From Deltaproteobacteria bacterium (lineage in GTDB: Bacteria; Desulfobacterota; Desulfovibrionia; Desulfovibrionales; Desulfomicrobiaceae): 36,290 nucleotides of DNA. Below are positions 16,962-25,312 of this stretch, in pieces (the stretch's first letter is position 1; each line of letters opens with the position of its first letter). A model generated the notes under the pieces. It was not told the origin of the DNA, did no database searches, and saw nothing but the letters and a program-made list of their open reading frames with translations. The translations under genes and the position numbers were made by a program. The stretch is taken from positions 1 through 36,290 of the forward strand of contig RZZR01000011.1 in NCBI GenBank assembly GCA_009929795.1, read 5' to 3'.

Positions 16962-17777
16962 TCACAGGGCGGGGGCTTTGAGGATGGGAGATTTGGCGAT
17001 GAGGTGCATGAGATCCTGCCGCTGTCTGTCCAGACGGGAGGCGATCTTGCGGATGTCTTCGCTGGCCGGGCAATCCGGGGCCATGCGCAGCAGTGGCTTC
17101 TGGCGGCGGATGGCCTCGGGCAGATTCTTGTCCTGACGGACCAGACCCAGCCAGGTCACGCCGTGACCGATGAACTGTTCGCAGGCCGCGTTCAGTCTGT
17201 TGAAGGTTCGGCGGGCTTCGCGTTCGTCCTCGGCCATGTTCACGATGACCTGGAAATGGCGGATGCCGTATTTGGACGACAAGACTTTGATGAGGGCATA
17301 GCCGTCTGTGAGGGACGTGGGCTCGGGGGTGACGACGACGATACGTTCCTGGGGCATGGAGGCAAAGGCCAGGACCGTCGGGCCGATGCCGGCCCCGAGG
17401 TCGAGAACAAGATAGTCGTAGCGGTTAAAGATCGTGTTCAGTTTGCCGAGAATGATGTCCTGGACATCCTCGTCCATCTCCACAAGATCAGCCACTCCCG
17501 ATGCCGAGGGCAGCATATGCAGGCCCGTGGGCTCGAGTTCAAGAATGACGTCCTCGGCCTGGATCTCAGGGGAGAGGAGGTCCTGCAGATTTCGTCCGGG
17601 GTTGACCCCGAGCATGACGTCGAGGTTTGCCAGCCCGAGGTCGGAATCCATCAGAATGAGCGAATGGCCGAGGTCGTGCAGTGCATAGGCCAGGTTCAGA
17701 GCAATGCTGGTCTTGCCCACGCCGCCCTTGCCGCTGGCGATGGCCATGCTGTACGTTTTGTTCGAATCTTGGGTCAT
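16962..17777 (-). CDS. MinD/ParA-family ATPase, FlhG (YlxH)-like
   Basis: A 271-residue deviant-Walker ATPase. SGKGGVGKTS (15-24) is the Walker A motif with the signature lysine, MDSDLGLANLDVMLG is the switch region typical of FlhG/MinD, and YDYLVLDLGAGIG is Walker B. FlhG proteins set flagellar number and placement; related ParA/MinD proteins position other cell structures. No flagellar gene is in the window, so its cargo is open. It is the last gene after corC-lnt-prfB-GGDEF, 40 bp from the diguanylate cyclase, and that pairing hints at control of motility or polarity. No obvious C-terminal amphipathic membrane helix of the MinD kind is seen. Confidence 0.82.
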   Translation of the reverse strand: MTQDSNKTYSMAIASGKGGVGKTSIALNLAYALHDLGHSLILMDSDLGLANLDVMLGVNPGRNLQDLLSPEIQAEDVILELEPTGLHMLPSASGVADLVEMDEDVQDIILGKLNTIFNRYDYLVLDLGAGIGPTVLAFASMPQERIVVVTPEPTSLTDGYALIKVLSSKYGIRHFQVIVNMAEDEREARRTFNRLNAACEQFIGHGVTWLGLVRQDKNLPEAIRRQKPLLRMAPDCPASEDIRKIASRLDRQRQDLMHLIAKSPILKAPAL

Positions 17778-17817
17778 GGTGTTCGGGGTTGAAGGGTGTC
17801 GGTCGAAATTCAGGGAA

Positions 17818-18687
17818 TCATCCGGAGCCGTTTTCGAGGTCGAACAGGAAGCGTTTTTCGTCGGCCAGGACCAGCGTCTCGTCGGAACGGGTCGGAATGT
17901 CCATGATCGGGGCGGCCTCTACTCGGTCACGACCCGCGGCCTTGGCCCGGTACAAGGCTTCATCGGCAGCCCTGTAGAGGGCGTCTTCAGCGACGTCGGC
18001 CTTGCCTCTGTGCCCGGCCATTCCGGCCGAAAACGAAAAGCCGACTTCGGGGGCGGACTCATGACAGAATACCCGGGTGGAAACGACCCGTTCCCGAATC
18101 CGTTCCAAAAGCTGCTTGGATCGGGCCAGTCCCGTGCCGGAGAGGACCAGGCCGAATTCCTCCCCGCCCAGTCGGGCGCAGGTGTCGGTCTGCCGAGTCT
18201 CTTCTTGCAGAATCTGGGCCATGGTCCGGAGGATTGTGTCGCCGCAGGGATGCCCGTGGACGTCGTTCAAGGTTTTGAAGTTGTCGAGGTCGAGGATGCA
18301 CAGGGTCAGGGGGAGCTTAAGCCGAGCCGATCGTCTCCTCTCAAGGGTCAGAGCCCTGTCGAAAGCCCGACGGTTGGGCAGCCCGGTCAATCCGTCCAGA
18401 TCCCTGGCCCGGGCAAGCTCGTCGAGCTGTTCCTGAAGACGTCGGAGCAGCGGATATCTGTCCGGCGGCAAGGAGATGGCCAGCCAGTTCTGGAGGCCGA
18501 GCTCGGCGCTTCTCCTTGGCCATTGTTCCCACAAGGTTCCGGAGAGCAGGCGAATGAGGGCCATTACCGGACCCTTGCTCAGGGCCGAAGCATCCTGTCT
18601 GCTAATTCTTTCGGCCAGATCCTCGATCTCGGAAAAGAGTCGGCCTTCGTCGTTCGGAAGAGCCGGATTCCGGTCAGGATCGGTCAT
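17818..18687 (-). CDS. GGDEF diguanylate cyclase
   Basis: A 289-residue soluble protein with an uncharacterised helical N-terminal region (about 1-95) and a C-terminal GGDEF domain. The active-site loop GGEEF is intact (174-178), DLDNFKTLNDVHGHPCGD carries the metal and substrate residues, and RQTD (165-168), five residues before GGEEF, is an intact product-inhibition I-site. It should therefore make c-di-GMP from two GTP, with feedback inhibition. There is no membrane segment or recognised sensor domain. Its start overlaps the prfB stop by 14 bp, so translation is coupled to the release-factor gene. Confidence 0.9.
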   Translation of the reverse strand: MTDPDRNPALPNDEGRLFSEIEDLAERISRQDASALSKGPVMALIRLLSGTLWEQWPRRSAELGLQNWLAISLPPDRYPLLRRLQEQLDELARARDLDGLTGLPNRRAFDRALTLERRRSARLKLPLTLCILDLDNFKTLNDVHGHPCGDTILRTMAQILQEETRQTDTCARLGGEEFGLVLSGTGLARSKQLLERIRERVVSTRVFCHESAPEVGFSFSAGMAGHRGKADVAEDALYRAADEALYRAKAAGRDRVEAAPIMDIPTRSDETLVLADEKRFLFDLENGSG

Positions 18688-19784
18688 GGACGGTCAGCAG
18701 GTAGTTCTTGATGAACGGGTCGATGCGGCCGTTCAAAACTGCATCCACATTTCCCTCCTCGTGGCCGGTGCGGTGGTCTTTGACCAGTTGGTAGGGTTGG
18801 AGGGTATAGGTTCTGATTTGGCTCCCCCAGGCGATGGCGTTTTTGGAGTCGTACTCGGCCTGGCGCTCGTCCTGGATTTTTTGGAGTTCCCGGTCGTACA
18901 GGCGGGCCTTGAGGATCTTCATGGCCGATTCCTTGTTGCGGAGCTGGGACTTCTCATCCTGGCATTGCACAACGATGCCCGAGGGCATGTGGGTAATGCG
19001 CACGGCCGAACTGGTGGTGTTGACCGACTGGCCGCCCGGGCCGCTGGATCGGAAGGTGTCGATCCGGAGGTCCTCCTCACGGACCTCTATTTTGATGTCC
19101 TGCCCGGCTTGAGGATAGACATCCACCGAGGCGAAGGATGTGTGGCGGCGACCGGATGCGTCAAAGGGTGAGATGCGAATAAGGCGATGGATGCCCTTTT
19201 CACCACGCAGCAGCCCGTAGGCCCTGGGCCCGGCGATCTGCAGGGTGATGCTCTTGATGCCGGCCTCCTCACCCGGGAGGAAGTCCAGGACATCGACCTT
19301 GAGGCCACGGTCGTCGGCCCAGCGTCGGTACATGCGCAGAAGCATTTCGGCCCAGTCCTGGGCCTCGGTGCCTCCGGCACCCGGGTGGATTTCGAGGATG
19401 GCGTCGTTTTCGTCACCTGGCCCGGATAGGAGCGTCTCCAGTTCAACGTTTTCCTGTGTTGTCTCGAGGAGGTCCAATGCTTCGTTCAGTGCCTCGAGGG
19501 CCTCCTGGGATCGCTCCTCCTCGGCCATGGCCATCCATTCCTGGACGTTGGAGTGGGCCGAGTCGAGCGAGTTCCAGAGCTCGAGGCGTTCGGACAGGAG
19601 ACGTTTTTCGCGCAGATCCGGAGTTAGCTTTTCCGGATGGTCCCAGGCCCCTGGTTGGCTGAGCTTTTTTTCGATTTCATCCAAACGTCTTTGGAGGCTG
19701 GCCCGGTCAAAGACGCCTCCAGAAGTCGGAGAAGGAGCGGGAAAAGGCGTTGAATCTGGACCGGAGATCCGAAAGCTGAAACAT
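18674..19784 (-). CDS. prfB: Peptide chain release factor 2 with programmed +1 frameshift
   Basis: RF2 ends translation at UGA and UAA codons. The product is a 369-residue protein made by joining two frames: a 25-codon leader (ATG at 19784, [11 protein letters not shown] onward) that meets an in-frame TGA at 19707-19709 as codon 26, then the +1 frame from GAC (19708-19706) to the stop at 18674. With that join, the stop-codon-reading SPF motif falls at 205-207 and the catalytic GGQ at 250-252, the same numbers as in E. coli RF2. Simple ORF calling would instead start at an ATG at 19795 in the +1 frame, giving a non-homologous N-terminus that overlaps lnt. The gene starts 7 bp after the lnt stop and overlaps the GGDEF gene. 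Confidence 0.95.
19706..19720 (-). other. prfB programmed +1 ribosomal frameshift site
   Basis: The minus strand reads GGAGG CGT CTT TGA C. GGAGG (19716-19720) is an internal Shine-Dalgarno, CTT (19710-19712) is the slippery codon, and TGA (19707-19709) is the in-frame stop at codon 26, followed by C, a poor termination context. This is the established RF2 autoregulation device: when RF2 is scarce the ribosome slips +1 and makes more RF2. Confidence 0.92.
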
Positions 19785-19791
19785 AGGCTAT

Positions 19792-21354
19792 TCATCCTGC
19801 GCTGGAGTGGCGGCCGACCGCTTGTTTTGTCCGCAACCAGCCCCAGCAGGCGAGGGCCGTGGCCAGGGCCAGAAGGATGAAGGGAAGCGGTCGGGACACG
19901 CGGGCAAATATCGAGGGCTTTTCCACAAGGCCGACGTCTTGATGGACGAGAACGGCATCCTGGAAAGATGACGTTTGTCTCAAAATCCGACCGGAGTTGT
20001 CAATGATGGCGGAAATCCCTGTGTTGGTGGCCCTGATCAGGAATCGGTTCGTTTCGACAGCCCTCAGCGAGGCAAGGGCCAGATGTTGGAGCAGGGCTGA
20101 GGACCGACCGAACCAGGCGTCATTGCTGACGTTGACCAGCACATTGGCCCCTTTTTTCACCCGTTCAACGCCGAGGGATGGGAAAATGGCCTCGAAACAG
20201 ATGAGCCCGCCCATGCGGGCCGATCCATGTATCAGGGGGGCGGCATTTCGGCCGGGACTGAAGTCCAGGTCGCCCTGGGTCAGCTTGCCGATGAAGGGAA
20301 TGAATCGACCCAGGGGCACGTATTCCCCGAAGGGAACCAGGCGTTCCTTGTCGTAGAAGTCCATGGATCCGTTTGGGGCCAAACTGATCAGGCGGTTGTG
20401 GATGACGTATTCGGGCGGGTCGAAGCTCGTGAAGGTGTAGCCGGGAGTGCCGGTCAGGAGAAGGAACCCATGCTGCCGCACGTATTCTCGAATCCGCAGG
20501 GACTGGTCGGCCATGTCCTGAAAATAAAAGGGCATGGCCGTCTCGGGCCAGATGATCACCTCGGGTGAGGCTTCCAGGGCCTGATCAGTCAGGGTCAGGT
20601 ACTTGGTGACGGTGAAGTCCTGGAATGCCTCATCCCATTTCTGGTCCTGGTCGATATTGCCTTGAACCAGAGCCACAGAGAAGCTGCTTTCGGGCCGGGA
20701 GGCTGATTCCAGGGCCCGGGTTCCGAAGAGGAAGAGGCCCATGCAGATGGCGGCTGCCGGGATGAGGAACAGAGGCTTGCGAAGGGCCTGGCCCAGGAGG
20801 ACGGCGGTAACGGCCAGCAGTCCTGACAGGGCGTTGGTTCCGATGATGCCCGCCCCCTGGATGGCCCAGGGGGTGAAGGTCAGGGCCGAGGGGAGCACGA
20901 GCCATGGAAACCCGACCGGAATCATGTTCTGGAAAAGTTCAGTGAAGTACCAGATCAGACCTGCGGCCAGAGCCGAGGACCAAGTCGGCAGAGACTGAAG
21001 AACCCATCGACAGCACAGGGTGAACATCCCGGAGAACAGGCCCAGATAGCACCCGAGCAGTACCGGACAGGGCAGGGCCAGTGGCAGGGGGATCCCACCG
21101 TGGAAACTGACCGGAATGACGATCCAGTAGAGGGCCGCGGTGTGGGCGGCGGTCCCGATCAAGAGGCCGCGAAGAAAGACAGACTTGCCGCTCCCGGGAA
21201 TTTCGGCGGCCATAAAAAGGGCCAAGGGCAAAAGAAGGACCAGCCAGGGGAGATGGAGCAGATGGTTGGGAAAACCGAACCAGGCTCCGACGGTGGCCAT
21301 GGCCGCCAAAAGGACGGTGCGGGTCCGGTCGGATTTGGGTTCAATCCATTTCAT
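19792..21354 (-). CDS. lnt: Apolipoprotein N-acyltransferase Lnt
   Basis: A 520-residue inner-membrane enzyme that adds the third acyl chain to the N-terminal cysteine of lipoproteins. The N-terminal ~215 residues hold several hydrophobic helices (for example 14-50, 98-120, 195-211). The periplasmic nitrilase-like domain follows, with the triad E271 (WPETAMPFYF), K336 (DKERLVPFGEY) and C386 (LICFEAIFP), and a last hydrophobic helix lies near 488-506. The length is usual. The gene overlaps corC by 14 bp, the same corC-lnt order seen in many proteobacteria, and prfB starts 7 bp after its stop. An AGAAAGA stretch precedes the ATG. Confidence 0.95.
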   Translation of the reverse strand: MKWIEPKSDRTRTVLLAAMATVGAWFGFPNHLLHLPWLVLLLPLALFMAAEIPGSGKSVFLRGLLIGTAAHTAALYWIVIPVSFHGGIPLPLALPCPVLLGCYLGLFSGMFTLCCRWVLQSLPTWSSALAAGLIWYFTELFQNMIPVGFPWLVLPSALTFTPWAIQGAGIIGTNALSGLLAVTAVLLGQALRKPLFLIPAAAICMGLFLFGTRALESASRPESSFSVALVQGNIDQDQKWDEAFQDFTVTKYLTLTDQALEASPEVIIWPETAMPFYFQDMADQSLRIREYVRQHGFLLLTGTPGYTFTSFDPPEYVIHNRLISLAPNGSMDFYDKERLVPFGEYVPLGRFIPFIGKLTQGDLDFSPGRNAAPLIHGSARMGGLICFEAIFPSLGVERVKKGANVLVNVSNDAWFGRSSALLQHLALASLRAVETNRFLIRATNTGISAIIDNSGRILRQTSSFQDAVLVHQDVGLVEKPSIFARVSRPLPFILLALATALACWGWLRTKQAVGRHSSAG

Positions 21355-22180
21355 CGGTCTTTCTGCCGGCCGGGGTGACGACGATCCAGCGAACGTGCCG
21401 ATCGTCGGCGTCCTTGATAGTCATGCTGTGGCCGTTGGCAACGAAGTTTTCCTGCTTGCGGGGGACCCGGCCGGCGATTTCGCTGACGAATCCCCCGAGG
21501 GTCTCGACCTGCTCGGACTCAAGGGGCGGGGCGATCATCTGATTCAGGTCGTCCAGGGAGGTCAGGCCGGAGACAAGGAGCTTGCCGTCCCGGAGTTCCT
21601 GGATCGATGCCGGGCCTGGGACGTCGTACTCGTCCTCGATTTCACCGACGATCTCCTCTAGGATGTCCTCCATGGTCACGATGCCTGAAGTTCCCCCGTA
21701 CTCGTCCTGGGCGATGCCCAGATGGGTTTTCTTGGCCTGGAAGTCGAGGAGCAGATTCTTGAGATTTGTGTCTTCCTGGAAAAAGTGCGCCGGACGAAGG
21801 AGAGATTCCAGGCTCGGCCGGGGTTCGGTCTGGCCGGTGAAGGCCTTGAGCAGATCCTTGACGTGGATGATGCCCACGATGTCGTCCTTGCTTTCCCTGA
21901 ACACCGGGACCCTGGAGTAGCCCGAATCGATGAAGAGCTGGGCCATTTCCTCCAGTGATTGGTCCGTGTCCCCGAAGATGACCCGGGTTCGGGGGACCAT
22001 GATCTCGCGGGCCAGGGTGTCCTCCATCCGGAGGACATTCAGAAGCATTGAGGCCTCTTTCCTCTCTAGTTCGCCGTCGTCCCTGGCATCCTGGATGGCC
22101 TCCTCGATGGCCGTGTCGGAACGACCTCCCAACATGTGGCGAAGGGCGGTCCACCATCGACCGCCGGACGCATCGTCCAT
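21341..22180 (-). CDS. corC: CorC/HlyC-family CBS domain protein
   Basis: A 279-residue soluble protein related to CorC (YbeX) and the cytoplasmic half of CNNM transporters. Two CBS domains lie at about 60-115 (IMVPRTRVIFGDTDQSLEE, YSRVPVFRESKDDIVGIIHV) and 130-180 (THLGIAQDEYGGTSGIVTMED). A C-terminal transporter-associated (CorC_HlyC) domain follows at about 200-275. CorC is linked to magnesium/cobalt efflux and, with Lnt neighbours, to envelope homeostasis. Two adjacent ATGs exist at 22183 and 22180; the second is chosen because AAGGAGGT is only one base from the first. The gene overlaps lnt by 14 bp. Confidence 0.9.
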   Translation of the reverse strand: MDDASGGRWWTALRHMLGGRSDTAIEEAIQDARDDGELERKEASMLLNVLRMEDTLAREIMVPRTRVIFGDTDQSLEEMAQLFIDSGYSRVPVFRESKDDIVGIIHVKDLLKAFTGQTEPRPSLESLLRPAHFFQEDTNLKNLLLDFQAKKTHLGIAQDEYGGTSGIVTMEDILEEIVGEIEDEYDVPGPASIQELRDGKLLVSGLTSLDDLNQMIAPPLESEQVETLGGFVSEIAGRVPRKQENFVANGHSMTIKDADDRHVRWIVVTPAGRKTDEMD

Positions 22181-22210
22181 CATACCTCCTTGCCTTGGGG
22201 GTTTATTGTC

Positions 22211-22240
22211 GAAGCCCGGGAGTGTTGTTTCCGGGGCTTC
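22211..22240. repeat. Imperfect inverted repeat after hypE
   Basis: GAAGCCCGGG (22211-22220) pairs with CCGGGGCTTC (22231-22240) with one internal mismatch, directly after the hypE stop. There is no T-tract on the minus strand, so read-through from hypCDE into corC remains possible. Confidence 0.4.
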
Positions 22241-22241
22241 A

Positions 22242-23249
22242 TCAGCAGATTCGGGGGAGTTGTTCCCCCTCGAGCATGTCCAGGAGGCGGTGGCCGCCGA
22301 GCTTAGTTTTTAGGACGACCTTGCCAGGATGCTCGCCGGTCACGTGGCCGATGCGGCAGGCCTCCAGGCCTTCGGGGTGGATGCGCATGATCTCCAGGGC
22401 CGCATTGGCCTGATCTTCGGGCAGGATGCAGATACACTTGCCTTCGTTGGCCAGGTAGAGGGGATCGAGCCCCAAGAAGGAACATCCCCCGGCAACTTCG
22501 CGCCGGACAAGGATCTTTGTCTCCTCGACCATGAGGCCGGTCTTGGACTGGCGGGCGATTTCGCAGAGAGTGGTAGCCAGACCGCCCCGTGTCGGATCAC
22601 GCAGAACATGGACCTCGGTCAGTTTGGTCACCAGATCGAGGATCATGTGGTTCAGGGCCGCCGAATCGCTCGTCACCGGCGACTCGAAGGTCAGACCTTC
22701 GCGTTGGGAGAGGATGGTCAGTCCATGGTCGCCCATGGATCCGCTGAGGAGTATGGCGTCACCGGGTCGGGCATTGTGTCCGCTGGGAACGGGTTGGGCC
22801 ACGACCTCGCCGATGCCGGTGGTGTTGATGAAGATTTTGTCCGCGGTGCCGTGTGGAACGACCTTGGTGTCTCCTCCGACGATGAAGACTCCGGCTTTTT
22901 CGGCGGCCCGGCCCATGGAGGACACGATCCGTTCCAGAACGTCCATGGGCAGGCCTTCCTCCAGAATGAGGCCACAGGTCAGAAACCTAGGTCGGGCCCC
23001 GAGCATGGCCACGTCGTTGACCGTGCCGTGTACGGCCAAGGATCCGATGTCCCCCCCGGGAAAGAATATGGGGTCCACGGTGTAGGTGTCCGTGCTCATG
23101 GACAGGGGTCCGGAGATGTCCAGCAGGGCCGCGTCATCCAGCCGGTTCAGATAGTCGTTTCCGAGGTGGCGGAGGAACATCTCGGAGACAAGCCGCTGGG
23201 AGGCCTTGCCTCCACTGCCGTAGTCGAGGAGTACTTTGTCGTGCATCAT
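22242..23249 (-). CDS. hypE: Hydrogenase maturation protein HypE
   Basis: A 335-residue member of the AIR-synthase/PurM fold. HypE dehydrates the carbamoyl group placed by HypF on its C-terminal cysteine to a thiocyanate, the source of the CN ligands of NiFe hydrogenases. The C-terminus is the canonical PRIC, with the acceptor cysteine last. The N-terminus LLDYGSGGKASQRLV and the ATP-binding HGTVNDVAMLGA and FIVGGDTKVV motifs are as expected. The ATG at 23249 follows the hypD stop by 5 bp with no separate SD, implying coupling; an in-frame extension to 23396 lies inside hypD and is rejected. Confidence 0.96.
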   Translation of the reverse strand: MMHDKVLLDYGSGGKASQRLVSEMFLRHLGNDYLNRLDDAALLDISGPLSMSTDTYTVDPIFFPGGDIGSLAVHGTVNDVAMLGARPRFLTCGLILEEGLPMDVLERIVSSMGRAAEKAGVFIVGGDTKVVPHGTADKIFINTTGIGEVVAQPVPSGHNARPGDAILLSGSMGDHGLTILSQREGLTFESPVTSDSAALNHMILDLVTKLTEVHVLRDPTRGGLATTLCEIARQSKTGLMVEETKILVRREVAGGCSFLGLDPLYLANEGKCICILPEDQANAALEIMRIHPEGLEACRIGHVTGEHPGKVVLKTKLGGHRLLDMLEGEQLPRIC

Positions 23250-23254
23250 AGTTG

Positions 23255-24340
23255 TCAAATGGAGTACTTGTAATAGGCGGCGCAGGATCCTTCGGTGGAA
23301 ACCATGCACGGGCCGATGGGGTTGGCAGGGGTGCAGGCCTTGGCGAACAAGGGACATTGGTTGGGGGCGATCCGCCCCCGGAGGACGTCGCCGCACCGGC
23401 AGCCGGGAAGTTCTGGGACTTCGGGCAGTTGGAGCCCCAGGCGGGAAAAGGCGTTGAAAGTTTCAAATTCGGGGCGCATGGCTAATCCGGAACCCGGGAT
23501 GAGACCGATGCCTCTCCACAGGGCGTCGGTCGTGTCGAAAACCTGGTTCATGATCTGCCGGGCCTTGGGGTTGCCGTTGTCAGACACGGCCCGTTTGTAG
23601 TTGTTGACGATGGTGGGTTTGTCGGTTTTCCGCTGGCGGATCATGATCAAGAGGGCCTGGAGGATGTCCAGGGGTTCGAATCCGGTCACGACTCCGGGCA
23701 GGCCGTGCCGTTCGGCCAGGAAAAGGTATGGCTTGAGTCCGATGATGGTCGAGACATGTCCCGGGAGCATGAAGGCGTTCACTCCCAGGTCCTCCACGGC
23801 CAGAAGGGCCTCCAGGGCTGGCGGGACGAGTTTGTGCAGAGGTAGAACCGAAAAATTTTTCAGGCCCTCCTGGCGGGCCATGAGGACCGTGGCCGCCACT
23901 GTCGGAGCGGTGGTTTCAAACCCGATGCCCAGAAAGACGATCTGGCTGTTCGGATGGCGGCGGGCTAGGTCAAGGGCGTCGAAGGGGGAGTAGACCACGG
24001 AGATGCGGGCCCCCTCGGCCTGCATGGACTTCAAGTTGGCCCCTTTGGGTCCGGGGACGCGCATAAGATCCCCGAAGGTGGCCACGATCACGTCGCTTCG
24101 TCCGGCGATATCCAGAAATGCCGCCACCTCGCGTTCGTGAGTGACGCAGACCGGGCAGCCCGGGCCAGAGACATGGACGATCTCCGGTGGCAGGAGACTG
24201 CGGACGCCGCTTCTGAAGATGGCCACGGTGTGGGTGCCGCAGACTTCCATGAAACGCAAGGGTCTGTCGATTTCCGCCCGAATGGCCTCCAGGACTTTTC
24301 CGCAAATTTCCGGATCGTGATATGGTTCAGAGAAGTTCAA
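23255..24340 (-). CDS. hypD: Hydrogenase maturation protein HypD (TTG start)
   Basis: A 361-residue [4Fe-4S] scaffold protein that, with HypC, assembles the Fe(CN)2CO unit of NiFe hydrogenase. Visible signatures: MEVCGTHTVAIFRSG, VSGPGCPVCVT, GIGFETTAPT, PGHVSTIIG, and the C-terminal cluster region with cysteines in GCRCGDVLRG, QCPLFAKAC and GPCMVSTEGSC. The start is a TTG at 24340: it gives MNFSEPYHDPEIC, which fits the family N-terminus and length, and AGGAAGG sits 8 bases upstream. No ATG exists nearby; the longest open frame runs to 24925 through hypC and the divergent gene. The start overlaps hypC by 14 bp. Confidence 0.94.
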   Translation of the reverse strand: MNFSEPYHDPEICGKVLEAIRAEIDRPLRFMEVCGTHTVAIFRSGVRSLLPPEIVHVSGPGCPVCVTHEREVAAFLDIAGRSDVIVATFGDLMRVPGPKGANLKSMQAEGARISVVYSPFDALDLARRHPNSQIVFLGIGFETTAPTVAATVLMARQEGLKNFSVLPLHKLVPPALEALLAVEDLGVNAFMLPGHVSTIIGLKPYLFLAERHGLPGVVTGFEPLDILQALLIMIRQRKTDKPTIVNNYKRAVSDNGNPKARQIMNQVFDTTDALWRGIGLIPGSGLAMRPEFETFNAFSRLGLQLPEVPELPGCRCGDVLRGRIAPNQCPLFAKACTPANPIGPCMVSTEGSCAAYYKYSI

Positions 24341-24554
24341 GCTGTAGACCTTCCTCAAAAAGTCGAAGGGTTTCCCGGCCTTCCGCTCGATCCATGCAGC
24401 GAAGGGCAAAGCCGGCATGGACGATGACGTAATCGCCCAGTTCGGGTCGGCGATCGACGATATCCAGACGGACCTGGTTCGTGACTCCGCCGACCTCGAC
24501 TGTGGCGATGTCGCCGTCGAGGGATGTGATTTCCATGGGAACAGCCAGGCACAT
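24327..24554 (-). CDS. hypC: Hydrogenase maturation chaperone HypC
   Basis: A 75-residue OB-fold chaperone. It begins MCLAVPM; C2 is the essential cysteine that binds HypD and carries the iron-cyanide-carbonyl unit to the large-subunit precursor. VEVGGVTNQVRLDIV and GDYVIVHAGFAL are typical HypC/HupF stretches. GGAGG precedes the ATG. It is the first gene of hypC-hypD-hypE. No hydrogenase structural gene and no hypA, hypB or hypF is in the window. Confidence 0.95.
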   Translation of the reverse strand: MCLAVPMEITSLDGDIATVEVGGVTNQVRLDIVDRRPELGDYVIVHAGFALRCMDRAEGRETLRLFEEGLQLELL

Positions 24555-24590
24555 GACCGAAAACCTCCATTTTGCTTTTTGCTGGAGGAG

Positions 24591-24619
24591 TTGGTAAGTC
24601 TTGATCTGTCGGGCGTCAA
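24591..24619 (-). promoter_or_regulatory. Weak promoter candidate for hypCDE
   Basis: TTGACG (24614-24619, minus strand) is followed after 17 bases by TACCAA (24591-24596). The -35 matches five of six consensus bases and the -10 only three. It is the best match in the 134-bp gap between hypC and the divergent HD gene. Confidence 0.3.
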
Positions 24620-24688
24620 CATCGAGTTTGGCCCGATGTGTTTTGAGCCGTTTAGAGAGACCGTTGGTTCCAAGCCGTTTTTTTCATC

Positions 24689-25312
24689 ATGAAAGATCCC
24701 TTCAGTCCTGATTTGTCTCCTGTGCCGGTGGCCCTCGATGAGACGTTTCCCATTCCGAGCGACGGACAGTGCCAGGCGTGGTGGGACGAGTATGAGATGC
24801 TGGACAACGTCAGGGTTCACAGTCTGGCCGTGGCCCGGGTGGCTTCGGCTCTGGCCGAGATGGCCAGTCCAGGGACCGAGAACGATTATCTGCGGCGAGC
24901 GGTCCGGGCCTCGGCCCTGCTCCACGACCTAGCCAAGTCCTACACCATCCGCCACGGCGGCCATCACAATCAACTGGGCGGGGCCTGGGTCATGAACTTG
25001 ACCGGAAACCCCCTGGTGGCCCAGGGAGTGATTCATCACGTGTTCTGGCCGGGACGAATCGATCTTGATGCCTTTTTTCTGCCATTGGTCATCATCTACA
25101 GTGACAAGCGGGTTCGTCACGACCAGGTGGTATCCCTTCAGGAGCGCAAGGAGGATCTCCTGATCCGGTATGGGATCAACGAACGGTCCAAGAGCCACAT
25201 TGCCAAGTCCTTCGACCAGACTACGCACATTGAACGTGAACTCGAACAGAGAACGGGAGTGTCCCTGCATGCGCATACTTTTGATCGCCGGGGGATGGTC
25301 CGAGGAGCGTGA
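24689..25312 (+). CDS. HD-domain phosphohydrolase
   Basis: A 207-residue protein with an HD metal-dependent hydrolase domain. H44 in RVHSLAVARVA, the H79-D80 pair in LLHDLAKSY, and D139 in IIYSDKRVRH give the H...HD...D pattern. It probably hydrolyses a phosphate ester or a nucleotide; the substrate is unknown, though the layout resembles tRNA-nucleotidyltransferase-associated and YqeK-like HD enzymes. The first ATG at 24689 has no SD, and GTG codons at 24722 and 24728 are possible alternatives. The 3' end overlaps ddl by 44 bp, so this is the first gene of the envelope operon that runs to mscS. Confidence 0.7.
   Translation: MKDPFSPDLSPVPVALDETFPIPSDGQCQAWWDEYEMLDNVRVHSLAVARVASALAEMASPGTENDYLRRAVRASALLHDLAKSYTIRHGGHHNQLGGAWVMNLTGNPLVAQGVIHHVFWPGRIDLDAFFLPLVIIYSDKRVRHDQVVSLQERKEDLLIRYGINERSKSHIAKSFDQTTHIERELEQRTGVSLHAHTFDRRGMVRGA

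Noticed and set aside
19785-19795. prfB starting at ATG 19795 as a single unshifted frame
   Set aside because: That N-terminus is unlike RF2 and overlaps lnt, while ATG 19784 plus the classical CTT TGA C frameshift restores the exact family numbering.
24341-24925. Long N-terminal extension of hypD
   Set aside because: It runs through hypC in another frame and the intergenic gap; the TTG at 24340 with AGGAAGG gives normal HypD length.
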